From CAYUVA01 sp964448115 [NCBI: uncultured bacterium] (lineage in GTDB: Bacteria; CAYUVA01), in the NCBI GenBank assembly GCA_964448115.1, contig CAYUVA010000060.1, forward strand, positions 1 through 22,255: a DNA stretch of 22,255 nt. The letters are read 5' to 3'. The position numbers and the translations under genes were made by a program. Below the pieces are notes generated by a model. It saw only the letters and a program-made list of their open reading frames with translations. It was not told the origin of the DNA and did not search any database. Positions 7,249-14,090 of the stretch are shown piece after piece. The number at the start of each line of letters is the position of its first letter. The first letter of the stretch is position 1.

Positions 7249-8481
7249 TTAAAATCGATAAGAGATTCCGAGTCCCAGTATGCCGATGCTATACTTGTAG
7301 TACCCATTCGCCCTGCTTTGACCCTCTTCATCAACAGGCTCAAGGATGCTTGAGGTGATCTTCCTGTCATGAAAGAAGACATGCTCATACCCCAGGTCGA
7401 TTGTCATAGCGCCGAAGGTGTATCCAATTCCCATTGCAAGCGCGAATTTATTTGCATCAGGAGGAACTATGTCGAGCGTCTTGTCCGGTATGGCGCCCTG
7501 ATCGTAAAACCAACCGCAGCGCAATGCCAGGTTATTGGTCAACTGATGCTCGGCTCCGATGCGCAGGCACCAGATATCGCGCCAGTCGCGGGGGATTTCA
7601 ACATCTTGGGTCATCGTGTTATCTTCAAGATCTACGAACATCTCCTCCATGACCGACCAGTTCACCCAGACCACATCGCTGGTGAAGCGCCACCTCTCAA
7701 AGGGGCTTACCATGATGCCAACCCTGGCGTACTGCGGAAAGGTTAGCTCCAGGGTCTGATCGGTATCAAGCAGCTTTGTCCCCTGGTAGGTGCCGGTAGC
7801 AGTCCCCTGGTACTTGATCTTCACCGGAGCGACATATCCGAAGCCTAATGATACCTGCTGGTTTAGCCTGAATAGTGCTCCCATGTTGAACCCAAAGCTG
7901 CTGTCATCACCCTCAACAACGCTGTAGGCATCCATCACCGGATCGGTCTCGAAGCGCTCCATCTGGATCTCAGACATTATATAGCTGACACCAATGCCTA
8001 TGCTTAGTTTATTGGTCAACATGTAGGCGACCGATGGCGTGAAGTAGTAGCTTATGATCGCAGCCTTGACAGTGTTGTAGCGTGTTGGCCCTTCCTTGCT
8101 GAACTCGTAGTCCTGTCCAAACGGTGAACTGAAGGTGAAGCCGAACCTTAACCTCTCAAAGCCGAAGTCCCCGGCAAAGGCAGCATAAGGCACCGGCAGC
8201 GCGGTGCTGGTAAGCTCTGATCTATCGGACTTGTCCAGCGTCTCAAAAGTGAAGCTCGGCATGTAGAGATTGGGCATCAGGCTCACCTGGTATCCCTTGT
8301 GTTGGGTTATGCCGGCAGGATTATGGAACAAGGCAGAAAGATCATCATCGTATGCCACGAACGCACCTGCCATTCCCAGCGCCTTGGCGCCGACCTCATG
8401 AACGCAGTATCCGCTTGCCAGTACAATGCCGGGCATCGCTAGCAAAATGAAAGCTACAAGAAATAATAAACGCCTCATCAT
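7249..8481 (-). CDS. FadL/OmpP1/TodX-family outer-membrane porin
   Basis: A 410-residue protein with a signal peptide (about 1-22, ending near VLASG), then the family hallmark stretch with GAKALGMAGAFVA and ALFHNPAGI. The rest is alternating beta strands ending in the C-terminal phenylalanine typical of outer-membrane barrels (GLGISYRF). Relatives carry hydrophobic molecules such as fatty acids or aromatics across the outer membrane; the substrate here is not predictable. Length is usual for the family. Two adjacent ATG codons are possible starts: GGGGTGA lies 1 nt before the first (8481) and 4 nt before the second (8478), so the second may be the one used. It is the first gene of a minus-strand run; the SDR/aminotransferase gene follows after 23 nt. 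The functional link to the glycan genes may be only positional. Confidence 0.92.
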   Translation of the reverse strand: MMRRLLFLVAFILLAMPGIVLASGYCVHEVGAKALGMAGAFVAYDDDLSALFHNPAGITQHKGYQVSLMPNLYMPSFTFETLDKSDRSELTSTALPVPYAAFAGDFGFERLRFGFTFSSPFGQDYEFSKEGPTRYNTVKAAIISYYFTPSVAYMLTNKLSIGIGVSYIMSEIQMERFETDPVMDAYSVVEGDDSSFGFNMGALFRLNQQVSLGFGYVAPVKIKYQGTATGTYQGTKLLDTDQTLELTFPQYARVGIMVSPFERWRFTSDVVWVNWSVMEEMFVDLEDNTMTQDVEIPRDWRDIWCLRIGAEHQLTNNLALRCGWFYDQGAIPDKTLDIVPPDANKFALAMGIGYTFGAMTIDLGYEHVFFHDRKITSSILEPVDEEGQSRANGYYKYSIGILGLGISYRF

Positions 8482-8630
8482 TTCACCCCATGTTTCATTA
8501 CATTTGTTTGACAGATAGGAAGCTTATCAGAAAATGCAATCTCATTAAAGCAATTAAACAGCCTGCAAAGCACTTTCTTAGAAAACGGAAGACAATTTAG
8601 TGGCTTAAGAAAAAGAAGCCCCCTCATTAC

Positions 8631-8686
8631 GGTACCACGGTATAACGGTGTCACGGTACCACTTCTTTCTTTGCGTCTTTGCGTGA
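8631..8686. repeat. Seven-unit array with 8-nt period
   Basis: Read in one register the units are ggtaccac (8631), ggtataac (8639), ggtgtcac (8647), ggtaccac (8655), ttctttct (8663), ttgcgtct (8671) and ttgcgtga (8679). The last two are the reverse complement of the cgcaaaga units at 237-252, and ggtaccac also occurs twice at 254-269. Relative to that element this copy is inverted for the cgcaaag part. Confidence 0.7.
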
Positions 8687-8756
8687 TCCTCCTTCCTCGC
8701 ACCTCATACCCTGTTAGCTATAAGAGCCTTCAAGGTTTGGTTGCGGCTACGTTGTC

Positions 8757-8786
8757 TTGGTAAATAGCCTTTATGAAAAATAAAAG
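8757..8786 (+). promoter_or_regulatory. Weak candidate promoter for uvrB
   Basis: TTGGTA (8757-8762) and TAAAAG (8781-8786) with an 18-nt spacer match four of six consensus bases each. It is the best pair I could find between the repeats and the uvrB start, but is not convincing alone. Confidence 0.22.
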
Positions 8787-8856
8787 CATAGGATTCGATA
8801 TGCGAACTGGAAATTATGCTCGTTGGCAAGTATAAGGATATCAGAATAACAAAACC

Positions 8857-10884
8857 ATGAGTCCACTAAGCGAAAGACCTGATTGGGACATCGAACCTCG
8901 TCCCTTCGAGCTGATCAGCGACTTTACACCCCAGGCTGACCAGAAACAGGCGATCATGCAGCTATCCAAGGGAGTTCTAGAAGGGCATCGCCATCAGGTA
9001 TTGCTGGGCGTTACCGGCTCCGGCAAGACCTTCACCATGGCGAATATCATTCAACAGGTACAGCGTCCAACCCTTGTCATGGTGCACAACAAGATCCTGG
9101 CTGCGCAACTTTATCGCGAGTTCAAGGGCTTCTTCCCCAACAACGCCGTTGAGTACTTCGTCAGCTACTACGATTACTATCAGCCAGAGGCATACATCCC
9201 GGCGACCGATACCTACATTGAGAAGGACAGCTCAATAAACGATGAGGTCGATAGGCTGCGCCACAGCGCCACGCGTTCCCTGTTCGAGAGGCGTGATGTG
9301 CTGATAGTCGCCAGCGTCAGTTGCATTTACGGGCTAGGCTCACCGGAGACCTATGCGAGGATGATGATCTTCCTGGAGGTCGGCGAGGAGATTGCCATGG
9401 AACAGGTGCTCGATAAGCTGGTCGAGGTGCAGTACGAGCGCAATGACTATGATTTTGCCCGTGGCGTCTTTAGGGTCAAAGGTGATGTGCTCGACATATT
9501 CCCCGCCTACGAGGAGAACGGCGTCAGAGTCGAGTTCTTCGGCGACACTGTTGAGCGCATCAGCATCTTCGATCCGGTTACCTTCAAGACCATCGAGGAA
9601 TTACCTCGCATAGCCATATTCCCCAACAGCCACTATGTTGTAGATAGACCTACATTGCTCAAGGCGATAGACGATATTCGCAGCGAGCTTAAAGAACGCC
9701 TGCGATCCTTCGAGGAGAACCGAAAATACCTGGAAGCACAAAGGTTGCTGCAACGAACCAACTACGATATCGAGATGATGCTGCATATCGGCTATTGCAA
9801 TGGGATTGAAAACTACAGCCGTCATTTGACAGGGCGCAAGCCAGGTGAACCGCCAGCCACCCTGCTGAGCTTCTTCCCAGATGATTTTCTATTGTTCATC
9901 GATGAAAGCCACGCTACCCTTCCCCAATTGCACGCTATGTGGCGGGGGGATCGGTCCCGCAAGGAGACGCTGGTCGAGCACGGCTTCAGGCTGCCCTCGG
10001 CAATAGATAACCGCCCGCTAACCTTCGATGAGTTCGAGGCAGCGGTGAACCAGACCATCTATGTCTCTGCAACCCCTGGCAACTATGAGTTGGAGAAATC
10101 AAAAGGTAGAGTTGTGGAACAGATAGTCAGACCGACCGGGCTAATCGACCCAATGGTGCATGTGGAGCCGGTGAGTTCGCAGGTCGATGACCTGCTTGAG
10201 CGGATTCGCGCCAAGGTGAAAAATGGCGAACGTGTGCTGGTAACCACTCTCACCAAGCGCATGGCAGAGGATCTGACCTCTTATTACCAAGAATTGGGCG
10301 TGAAGGTGCGCTATATGCACTCGGAGATCGATGTTTTGGAGAGAGCCAAGCTGATCAAGGGCTTGCGACGCGGGGACTTTGATGTGCTGGTGGGGATCAA
10401 CCTGCTACGCGAGGGGCTGGATCTGCCTGAGGTATCCCTGGTCGCCATTCTCGATGCTGATAAAGAAGGCTTCCTGCGCTCTGCCAGGTCGCTCATTCAG
10501 ACCATGGGGCGCACAGCGAGGAATATCAATGGCGAGGTGGTGCTATATGCTGATCGCATCACCGACTCCATGCGTGCGGCAATAGATGAGACCATGCGCA
10601 GAAGGGAAAAGCAGAGGCAATACAATGAGCAACATGGCATAACTCCAGAATCGATCATTAAAAACATCGATGATATCCTGGAATCGGTGCCGGAAAAGGA
10701 TTACTATACCATCCCGAAAGAGGAGGAGTTCCCGGCTGAGATCATATCAGAAGAACGGCTGGAGAAGGTGCTGGAAGCTCTGGAGAAGAAGATGCGGGCT
10801 TATGCCAAGCAACTGCAATTCGAAAAAGCCGCCAAGATAAGGGACGAGATCCGCCTGCTCAAAGGGAAGGATCTGTTTCTATAG
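8857..10884 (+). CDS. uvrB: Excinuclease ABC subunit B (UvrB)
   Basis: UvrB is the damage-verifying helicase-like subunit of nucleotide excision repair; it is loaded by UvrA and then recruits UvrC. The 675-residue length is normal. Visible motifs: Walker A GVTGSGKT (51-58), the DNA-clamping beta-hairpin [12 protein letters not shown] (from 104), DESH Walker B (349-352), the helicase block [29 protein letters not shown], and the C-terminal UVR domain that binds UvrC (about 633-675). ATG 8857 is the first start after an in-frame TAA at 8833; the N-terminus is about 12 residues longer than in E. coli. The upstream ribosome binding site is poor. It is monocistronic, the only housekeeping gene here, and converges with the pseudokinase gene (97-nt gap). 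No LexA-type operator was seen. Confidence 0.98.
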   Translation: MSPLSERPDWDIEPRPFELISDFTPQADQKQAIMQLSKGVLEGHRHQVLLGVTGSGKTFTMANIIQQVQRPTLVMVHNKILAAQLYREFKGFFPNNAVEYFVSYYDYYQPEAYIPATDTYIEKDSSINDEVDRLRHSATRSLFERRDVLIVASVSCIYGLGSPETYARMMIFLEVGEEIAMEQVLDKLVEVQYERNDYDFARGVFRVKGDVLDIFPAYEENGVRVEFFGDTVERISIFDPVTFKTIEELPRIAIFPNSHYVVDRPTLLKAIDDIRSELKERLRSFEENRKYLEAQRLLQRTNYDIEMMLHIGYCNGIENYSRHLTGRKPGEPPATLLSFFPDDFLLFIDESHATLPQLHAMWRGDRSRKETLVEHGFRLPSAIDNRPLTFDEFEAAVNQTIYVSATPGNYELEKSKGRVVEQIVRPTGLIDPMVHVEPVSSQVDDLLERIRAKVKNGERVLVTTLTKRMAEDLTSYYQELGVKVRYMHSEIDVLERAKLIKGLRRGDFDVLVGINLLREGLDLPEVSLVAILDADKEGFLRSARSLIQTMGRTARNINGEVVLYADRITDSMRAAIDETMRRREKQRQYNEQHGITPESIIKNIDDILESVPEKDYYTIPKEEEFPAEIISEERLEKVLEALEKKMRAYAKQLQFEKAAKIRDEIRLLKGKDLFL

Positions 10885-10956
10885 ACCATTGATGCAAGAG
10901 GGTCTTTTAACCATCAATCCCGAAACAGGCGGGACAAAAAAGAAAGAAAATCCATT

Positions 10957-10977
10957 CTTTGCCTCTTTGCGTGATGG
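10957..10977. repeat. Partial copy of the octamer intergenic repeat
   Basis: ttgcctct (10959-10966) and ttgcgtga (10967-10974) match the two right-hand units of the array at 8671-8686 with one mismatch. They lie between the convergent uvrB and pseudokinase stop codons. No clear terminator hairpin is present in this 97-nt gap. Confidence 0.5.
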
Positions 10978-10981
10978 TTCC

Positions 10982-13402
10982 CTAGCGCCAGGCGATATGC
11001 AGAATCTTCTTGTAGCCCATTGAGTAGTGGGTAACGAACCTGCCGTCACTTGTAATGATCATAAGCTTCGTGTATTTCCCCTTCTCGGAGACATAAGCGA
11101 TGAACCTTCCATCCGGGGACCAGCAAGGTGCATAGTCTCTATCCATCGAATTTGTCATGCGTCTCAGGTTGCTACCCTGTGGACTTACCAGGTAGATCTC
11201 GGAGTTAAAATCCCGATTGCTGACAAAGGCGATGCGATCGCCCTGTGGCGACCATGCCGGGTATCGATCCTCAGCCTTGTCGTTTGTAAGTCGCCTCTCG
11301 GCTCTGCTGTTGATGTCCATGCAATAGATATCCCAATTGAGATCCCGATAAGACTCGAAGGCTATATATCTTCCATCAGGGGACATGGTCGGATAGTCAT
11401 CTCGGTACCTGTTATTTGTTATTGCGATCTCCCTTTTACTGGAAAGCTCGATCATGTAAATCTCGGTCTCGACATATCTTTTTGATATAAAGAAGATCGA
11501 TGCGCCGCTGATGCTGAAGATGGGATAGCCGTCCTCGTAGATGTTGTCGGTCAATTGGGTTAGATTCGAGCCATCGTAGTTGGATAGGAATATCTCCCGA
11601 TTGCCGGTTCTATCGGATACGAACGCTATCTTTTCCTTGTCTTTGGAGAATGAGGGAGTGAAGTTGCTGTGCATCTCGTTACCGAATATGGTAGTTCGCC
11701 TGGTTTGGGGATCGAATATCTCGATCTTATAATTCCCCTTATCCTCTATGGTCAGCGCCAGCAAGCCCCTGACGGTCATCTGTTTTCTTCGTTCAGCCCT
11801 TGCCACCTGGGCTTGGTTTTTCCGTGCCGTCTTGGTTCTTTGCAGTATCTGCCTGATGCTTTTTAGCCTTTCGTCTATCTTGGGATCGGATCTTATCATA
11901 AGATAATCCTCGAAATATCTTAGCGCATCCTCGAACCTTTGTTTTGTAATAGCCTCCTGTCCCAGGTTATACAGTTTTACTGCCAGGGCATCTATTCTGT
12001 CCTTTACCTCTACATCATCAGGATACCTGGTCTTCAACTCCTTTAGAAAGTGGAAGGCGTTTTGTCCAGGGGGGCTGACATAAGCGCCTTTGGCTATATA
12101 TTCATCCGCCTTTTCAAGCAGTTTTGCTCGAAGAAGATTCTGTTGAATTCTTGCTTTGTCCCGAGCTGACTCGACCATTTGCTTGGTGCTATCTCCGGAG
12201 AACCAGAACCTATGGTCTTTATAGTGATATGCCATATAAAGTATAAAAAGACCGACCAAGAACATCAGCCCGATTCCTTTACTCGCTGTCGGCTTGATCG
12301 CTCTTGTAATCCAGCTTTCCTTGACAACGGTCTGTTCATCTTTACGCTCGAAGATATCCTCGATCTCGTCGGCAAGCTCCGTGGAGCGCATGATAGTAAA
12401 GGATCTTCTATCTTTCGGTCGATGTGATTGCTGTTGCATCAGCTTTATATCATCGGAGCTTTTCCATTCCTTCAGGGCATCGGATAGCTCCTTAGTTCTC
12501 TGTTCATCCTTAAAGTCAAGCTCCTCGGCAAGCGCCTCCAGCGATTCCTCGTCCTTTTCGACCTCTGTCTCCAATACCTTGAGTATCTCTACCTCTTTTT
12601 TCAATTGTTTGCTCTTGAGGGCAGCGATGAAGTCGGAGCATGTGGAATATCTATCCTTCGGATGCTTGCTCAGCGCCCTTGCGATTATATTGTTGAAAGC
12701 AGCCGGTATCCTGGTATCGATAGCCCTAGGTGGTGGTGGATTGTCCTCCAGGATTCGCTCAAGGACCTCCGGGTTACTGTTAGCAGCAAAAGCCTCAACG
12801 CCGGTTAAAAGCTCGAACAATAAAGAACCCAGGGTAAATATATCCGAGTGTTTACCGGTCCCGCGTTGCAAAACTGCCTCCGGCGATAGATAACATAAAA
12901 GCGGCGCATAAGGTTGCTTAACCGGCAATAGCTCCTTCACTGCATCGCAGAAGCCGAAGCCGATGATATGCACCTTTAGCTTGTCGCCGATATAGATATC
13001 ATTGAGCGACAAGGTCCCATGGTAGATATCATGGACATGAACAGCGTCCAGGGCGCTGGCTACCTGGACTATGATCTCGGCCGTCTCCTTGAAGTCGAAC
13101 AGCTTACCCGAGTTCAGCAGTTCCTGGAGCGATTTGCCAGGTGGTAGCTCATAAGCCAGCCCAAGATAAGCATGACTGTCGATTATGCGGTAGTGGTGAT
13201 AAATATTGAAGTGGCTAATCCTTCCCAGGTACTCGAATTGCTGCCTCATACCCTCGGTAATCGATAGATCGTGGATATTCTTTAGCTCGATTACCTTGCA
13301 GACACAAGGGTAGCTTCGCTGAAGATCCTCGCATAAGCATAGTTTGAATATGGGATCTTCATAGAGGATCTTCAATACCTGGAGGGTTTTGTCCAGTTCC
13401 AT
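10982..13402 (-). CDS. Transmembrane pseudokinase with TolB/PD40 propeller
   Basis: An 806-residue protein. Residues 1-265 have a Ser/Thr-kinase fold: K36 in CKVIEL fits the ATP lysine, E57 the helix-C glutamate, and YLSPEA (171-176), HSDIFTLGSLLFELLTG (185-201) and KDRYS (249-253) fit the C-lobe. Key catalytic residues are missing: HRDLKPxN reads HGTLSLND (128-135, Asp to Thr), DFG reads GFG (148-150), and there is no glycine-rich loop. It is therefore predicted to be inactive. A charged linker, a membrane helix (377-393) and TPR-like helices (430-512) follow, then six PD40/TolB-type blades (about 545-806; DRTGNREIFL, SPDGRYIAF, SPQGDRIAFVSNR). Kinase-like part inside and propeller in the periplasm suits a receptor or scaffold. 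It starts with an AAGG site, 56 nt after the small secreted protein gene. Confidence 0.88.
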   Translation of the reverse strand: MELDKTLQVLKILYEDPIFKLCLCEDLQRSYPCVCKVIELKNIHDLSITEGMRQQFEYLGRISHFNIYHHYRIIDSHAYLGLAYELPPGKSLQELLNSGKLFDFKETAEIIVQVASALDAVHVHDIYHGTLSLNDIYIGDKLKVHIIGFGFCDAVKELLPVKQPYAPLLCYLSPEAVLQRGTGKHSDIFTLGSLLFELLTGVEAFAANSNPEVLERILEDNPPPPRAIDTRIPAAFNNIIARALSKHPKDRYSTCSDFIAALKSKQLKKEVEILKVLETEVEKDEESLEALAEELDFKDEQRTKELSDALKEWKSSDDIKLMQQQSHRPKDRRSFTIMRSTELADEIEDIFERKDEQTVVKESWITRAIKPTASKGIGLMFLVGLFILYMAYHYKDHRFWFSGDSTKQMVESARDKARIQQNLLRAKLLEKADEYIAKGAYVSPPGQNAFHFLKELKTRYPDDVEVKDRIDALAVKLYNLGQEAITKQRFEDALRYFEDYLMIRSDPKIDERLKSIRQILQRTKTARKNQAQVARAERRKQMTVRGLLALTIEDKGNYKIEIFDPQTRRTTIFGNEMHSNFTPSFSKDKEKIAFVSDRTGNREIFLSNYDGSNLTQLTDNIYEDGYPIFSISGASIFFISKRYVETEIYMIELSSKREIAITNNRYRDDYPTMSPDGRYIAFESYRDLNWDIYCMDINSRAERRLTNDKAEDRYPAWSPQGDRIAFVSNRDFNSEIYLVSPQGSNLRRMTNSMDRDYAPCWSPDGRFIAYVSEKGKYTKLMIITSDGRFVTHYSMGYKKILHIAWR

Positions 13403-13436
13403 CAGAATACCTTGAAGATGTTATGGCATAAGAGTG

Positions 13437-13450
13437 AATGATGCATCATT
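13437..13450. other. Perfect 14-bp palindrome
   Basis: AATGATGCATCATT is identical to its reverse complement. It lies in the 56-nt gap between the small secreted protein gene and the pseudokinase gene. It has no loop or U-run, so it looks more like a binding site for a dimer than a terminator; it could also be chance. Confidence 0.35.
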
Positions 13451-13458
13451 AGAAGGCT

Positions 13459-13905
13459 CTAATTCCCCCCGGTGGTTGTTTTTTTCTGGAAGGCAGCCTT
13501 TTCCTTATCATCGATATCCTTGGCAACGATCTTCTTGATCTTCTCCAGCTTCAGATCTACAAGACCATAGACCTCATTCTTTATATAAAGGCTATCGAGT
13601 ATTGAGACCACGGCTCGCTGCCCGGTGCGCATGTTGACTATCACCTTGTTCGACTCCGCACTGGGAAGGATCGACTTTATTCGATCAAAGGGGATCTCTA
13701 TGTGGCCGAACTCGGTGAACCCAGAGAGGCTCTTGGCATAGTGCATCTTCAAGATCCCCTCTATGGAGCGGCTTCCGTCCTTCATATAGACGACGAAGAT
13801 GTTCGGTTTCTTCTCTTCATCCAGGCATTCGCCGACAAGCGGGAGGATTAACCAGCAGACAGCAAGGGATAAGGTAATAGATGTCATGCTATTGGTTCTA
13901 AGCAT
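13459..13905 (-). CDS. Small secreted beta-rich protein, unknown function
   Basis: I do not recognise this 148-residue protein. A signal peptide (MLRTNSMTSITLSLAVCW, about 26 residues, ending near VGEC) is followed by a beta-rich domain: MKDGSRSIEGIL, GFTEFGHIEIPFDRIKSI, KVIVNMRTGQRAVVSI, YGLVDLKLEKIKKIV. Such small domains with a G-x-IPxxxIKSI pattern are found in secreted hypothetical proteins; no activity can be assigned. The start at 13905 is preferred because AGGAGG sits 4 nt upstream and the product then begins directly with the signal peptide. An alternative ATG at 13953 would add 16 residues and has a poorer site. A good promoter lies upstream. The pseudokinase gene follows after 56 nt, so the product is a candidate partner of its periplasmic propeller. 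Confidence 0.75.
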   Translation of the reverse strand: MLRTNSMTSITLSLAVCWLILPLVGECLDEEKKPNIFVVYMKDGSRSIEGILKMHYAKSLSGFTEFGHIEIPFDRIKSILPSAESNKVIVNMRTGQRAVVSILDSLYIKNEVYGLVDLKLEKIKKIVAKDIDDKEKAAFQKKTTTGGN

Positions 13906-13909
13906 ATAT

Positions 13910-13915
13910 CCTCCT
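13910..13915 (-). promoter_or_regulatory. Ribosome binding site deciding the 13905 start
   Basis: On the minus strand AGGAGG is followed by atat and ATG at 13905. It is the best Shine-Dalgarno in the neighbourhood and favours the internal start over the longer frame beginning at 13953. Confidence 0.6.
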
Positions 13916-13984
13916 AGGTTGATATGATTTCTAATATGAAGTGGCTTATCCATTTACATCCTTCCAAGCTATTCTTACCAAGCA

Positions 13985-14013
13985 AATCTAGCAAATGTGC
14001 CGTATTAAGTCAA
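13985..14013 (-). promoter_or_regulatory. Promoter upstream of the small secreted protein gene
   Basis: On the minus strand TTGACT (14013-14008) and TAGATT (13990-13985) are separated by exactly 17 nt, matching five and four consensus bases. Initiation near 13978 would give a leader of about 70 nt to ATG 13905. It lies in the 185-nt gap after the giant glycosidase-like gene. The octamer ccgtatta is directly repeated at 14000-14007 and 14031-14038, the first copy touching the -35 region. Confidence 0.5.
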
Positions 14014-14090
14014 AAATAACAAGCTGTGATCCGTATTAGTATTGCAAGTAGTCAAAGGTCCTAGATGGCAATGTCGTTCGTGTTGGATCA

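Larger units (their letters stand above)
8482..8856. other. Divergent intergenic region with octamer repeats
   Basis: This 375-nt spacer separates the FadL-like gene (minus) and uvrB (plus). It contains the 8-nt-periodic array at 8631-8686, the decamer agtggcttaa (8599-8608; also at 180-189), and a weak candidate uvrB promoter. The minus-strand reading frame at 8478-8702 translates through the repeats and is not supported as a gene. No SOS box of the CTG-N10-CAG or GAAC-N4-GTTC type was seen. Confidence 0.7.

Noticed and set aside
8478-8702. 74-residue minus-strand reading frame upstream of the porin gene
   Set aside because: Translates through the octamer repeats, overlaps the porin start, and shows no protein-like pattern.
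8700-8856. SOS (LexA) box before uvrB
   Set aside because: A gcgaac and a later cgttgg are 12 nt apart, which fits neither CTG-N10-CAG nor GAAC-N4-GTTC.
10888-10918. attgatg/catcaat hairpin as a uvrB terminator
   Set aside because: Seven AT-rich pairs with a 17-nt loop and no U-run afterwards.
10918-10934. tcccg/cggga hairpin followed by an A-run between the convergent genes
   Set aside because: Stem of five pairs only; no U-run follows it on either strand in the needed direction.
12294-12893. 199-residue plus-strand reading frame
   Set aside because: Antisense of the charged linker of the pseudokinase gene; Ser-rich shadow.
13828-13905. Lipoprotein signal in the small secreted protein
   Set aside because: LVGEC has Glu at -1 and does not fit the lipobox pattern.
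13459-13953. Longer 164-residue start of the small secreted protein
   Set aside because: The extra 16 residues precede the signal peptide, and the AGGAGG site lies inside them just before the ATG at 13905.
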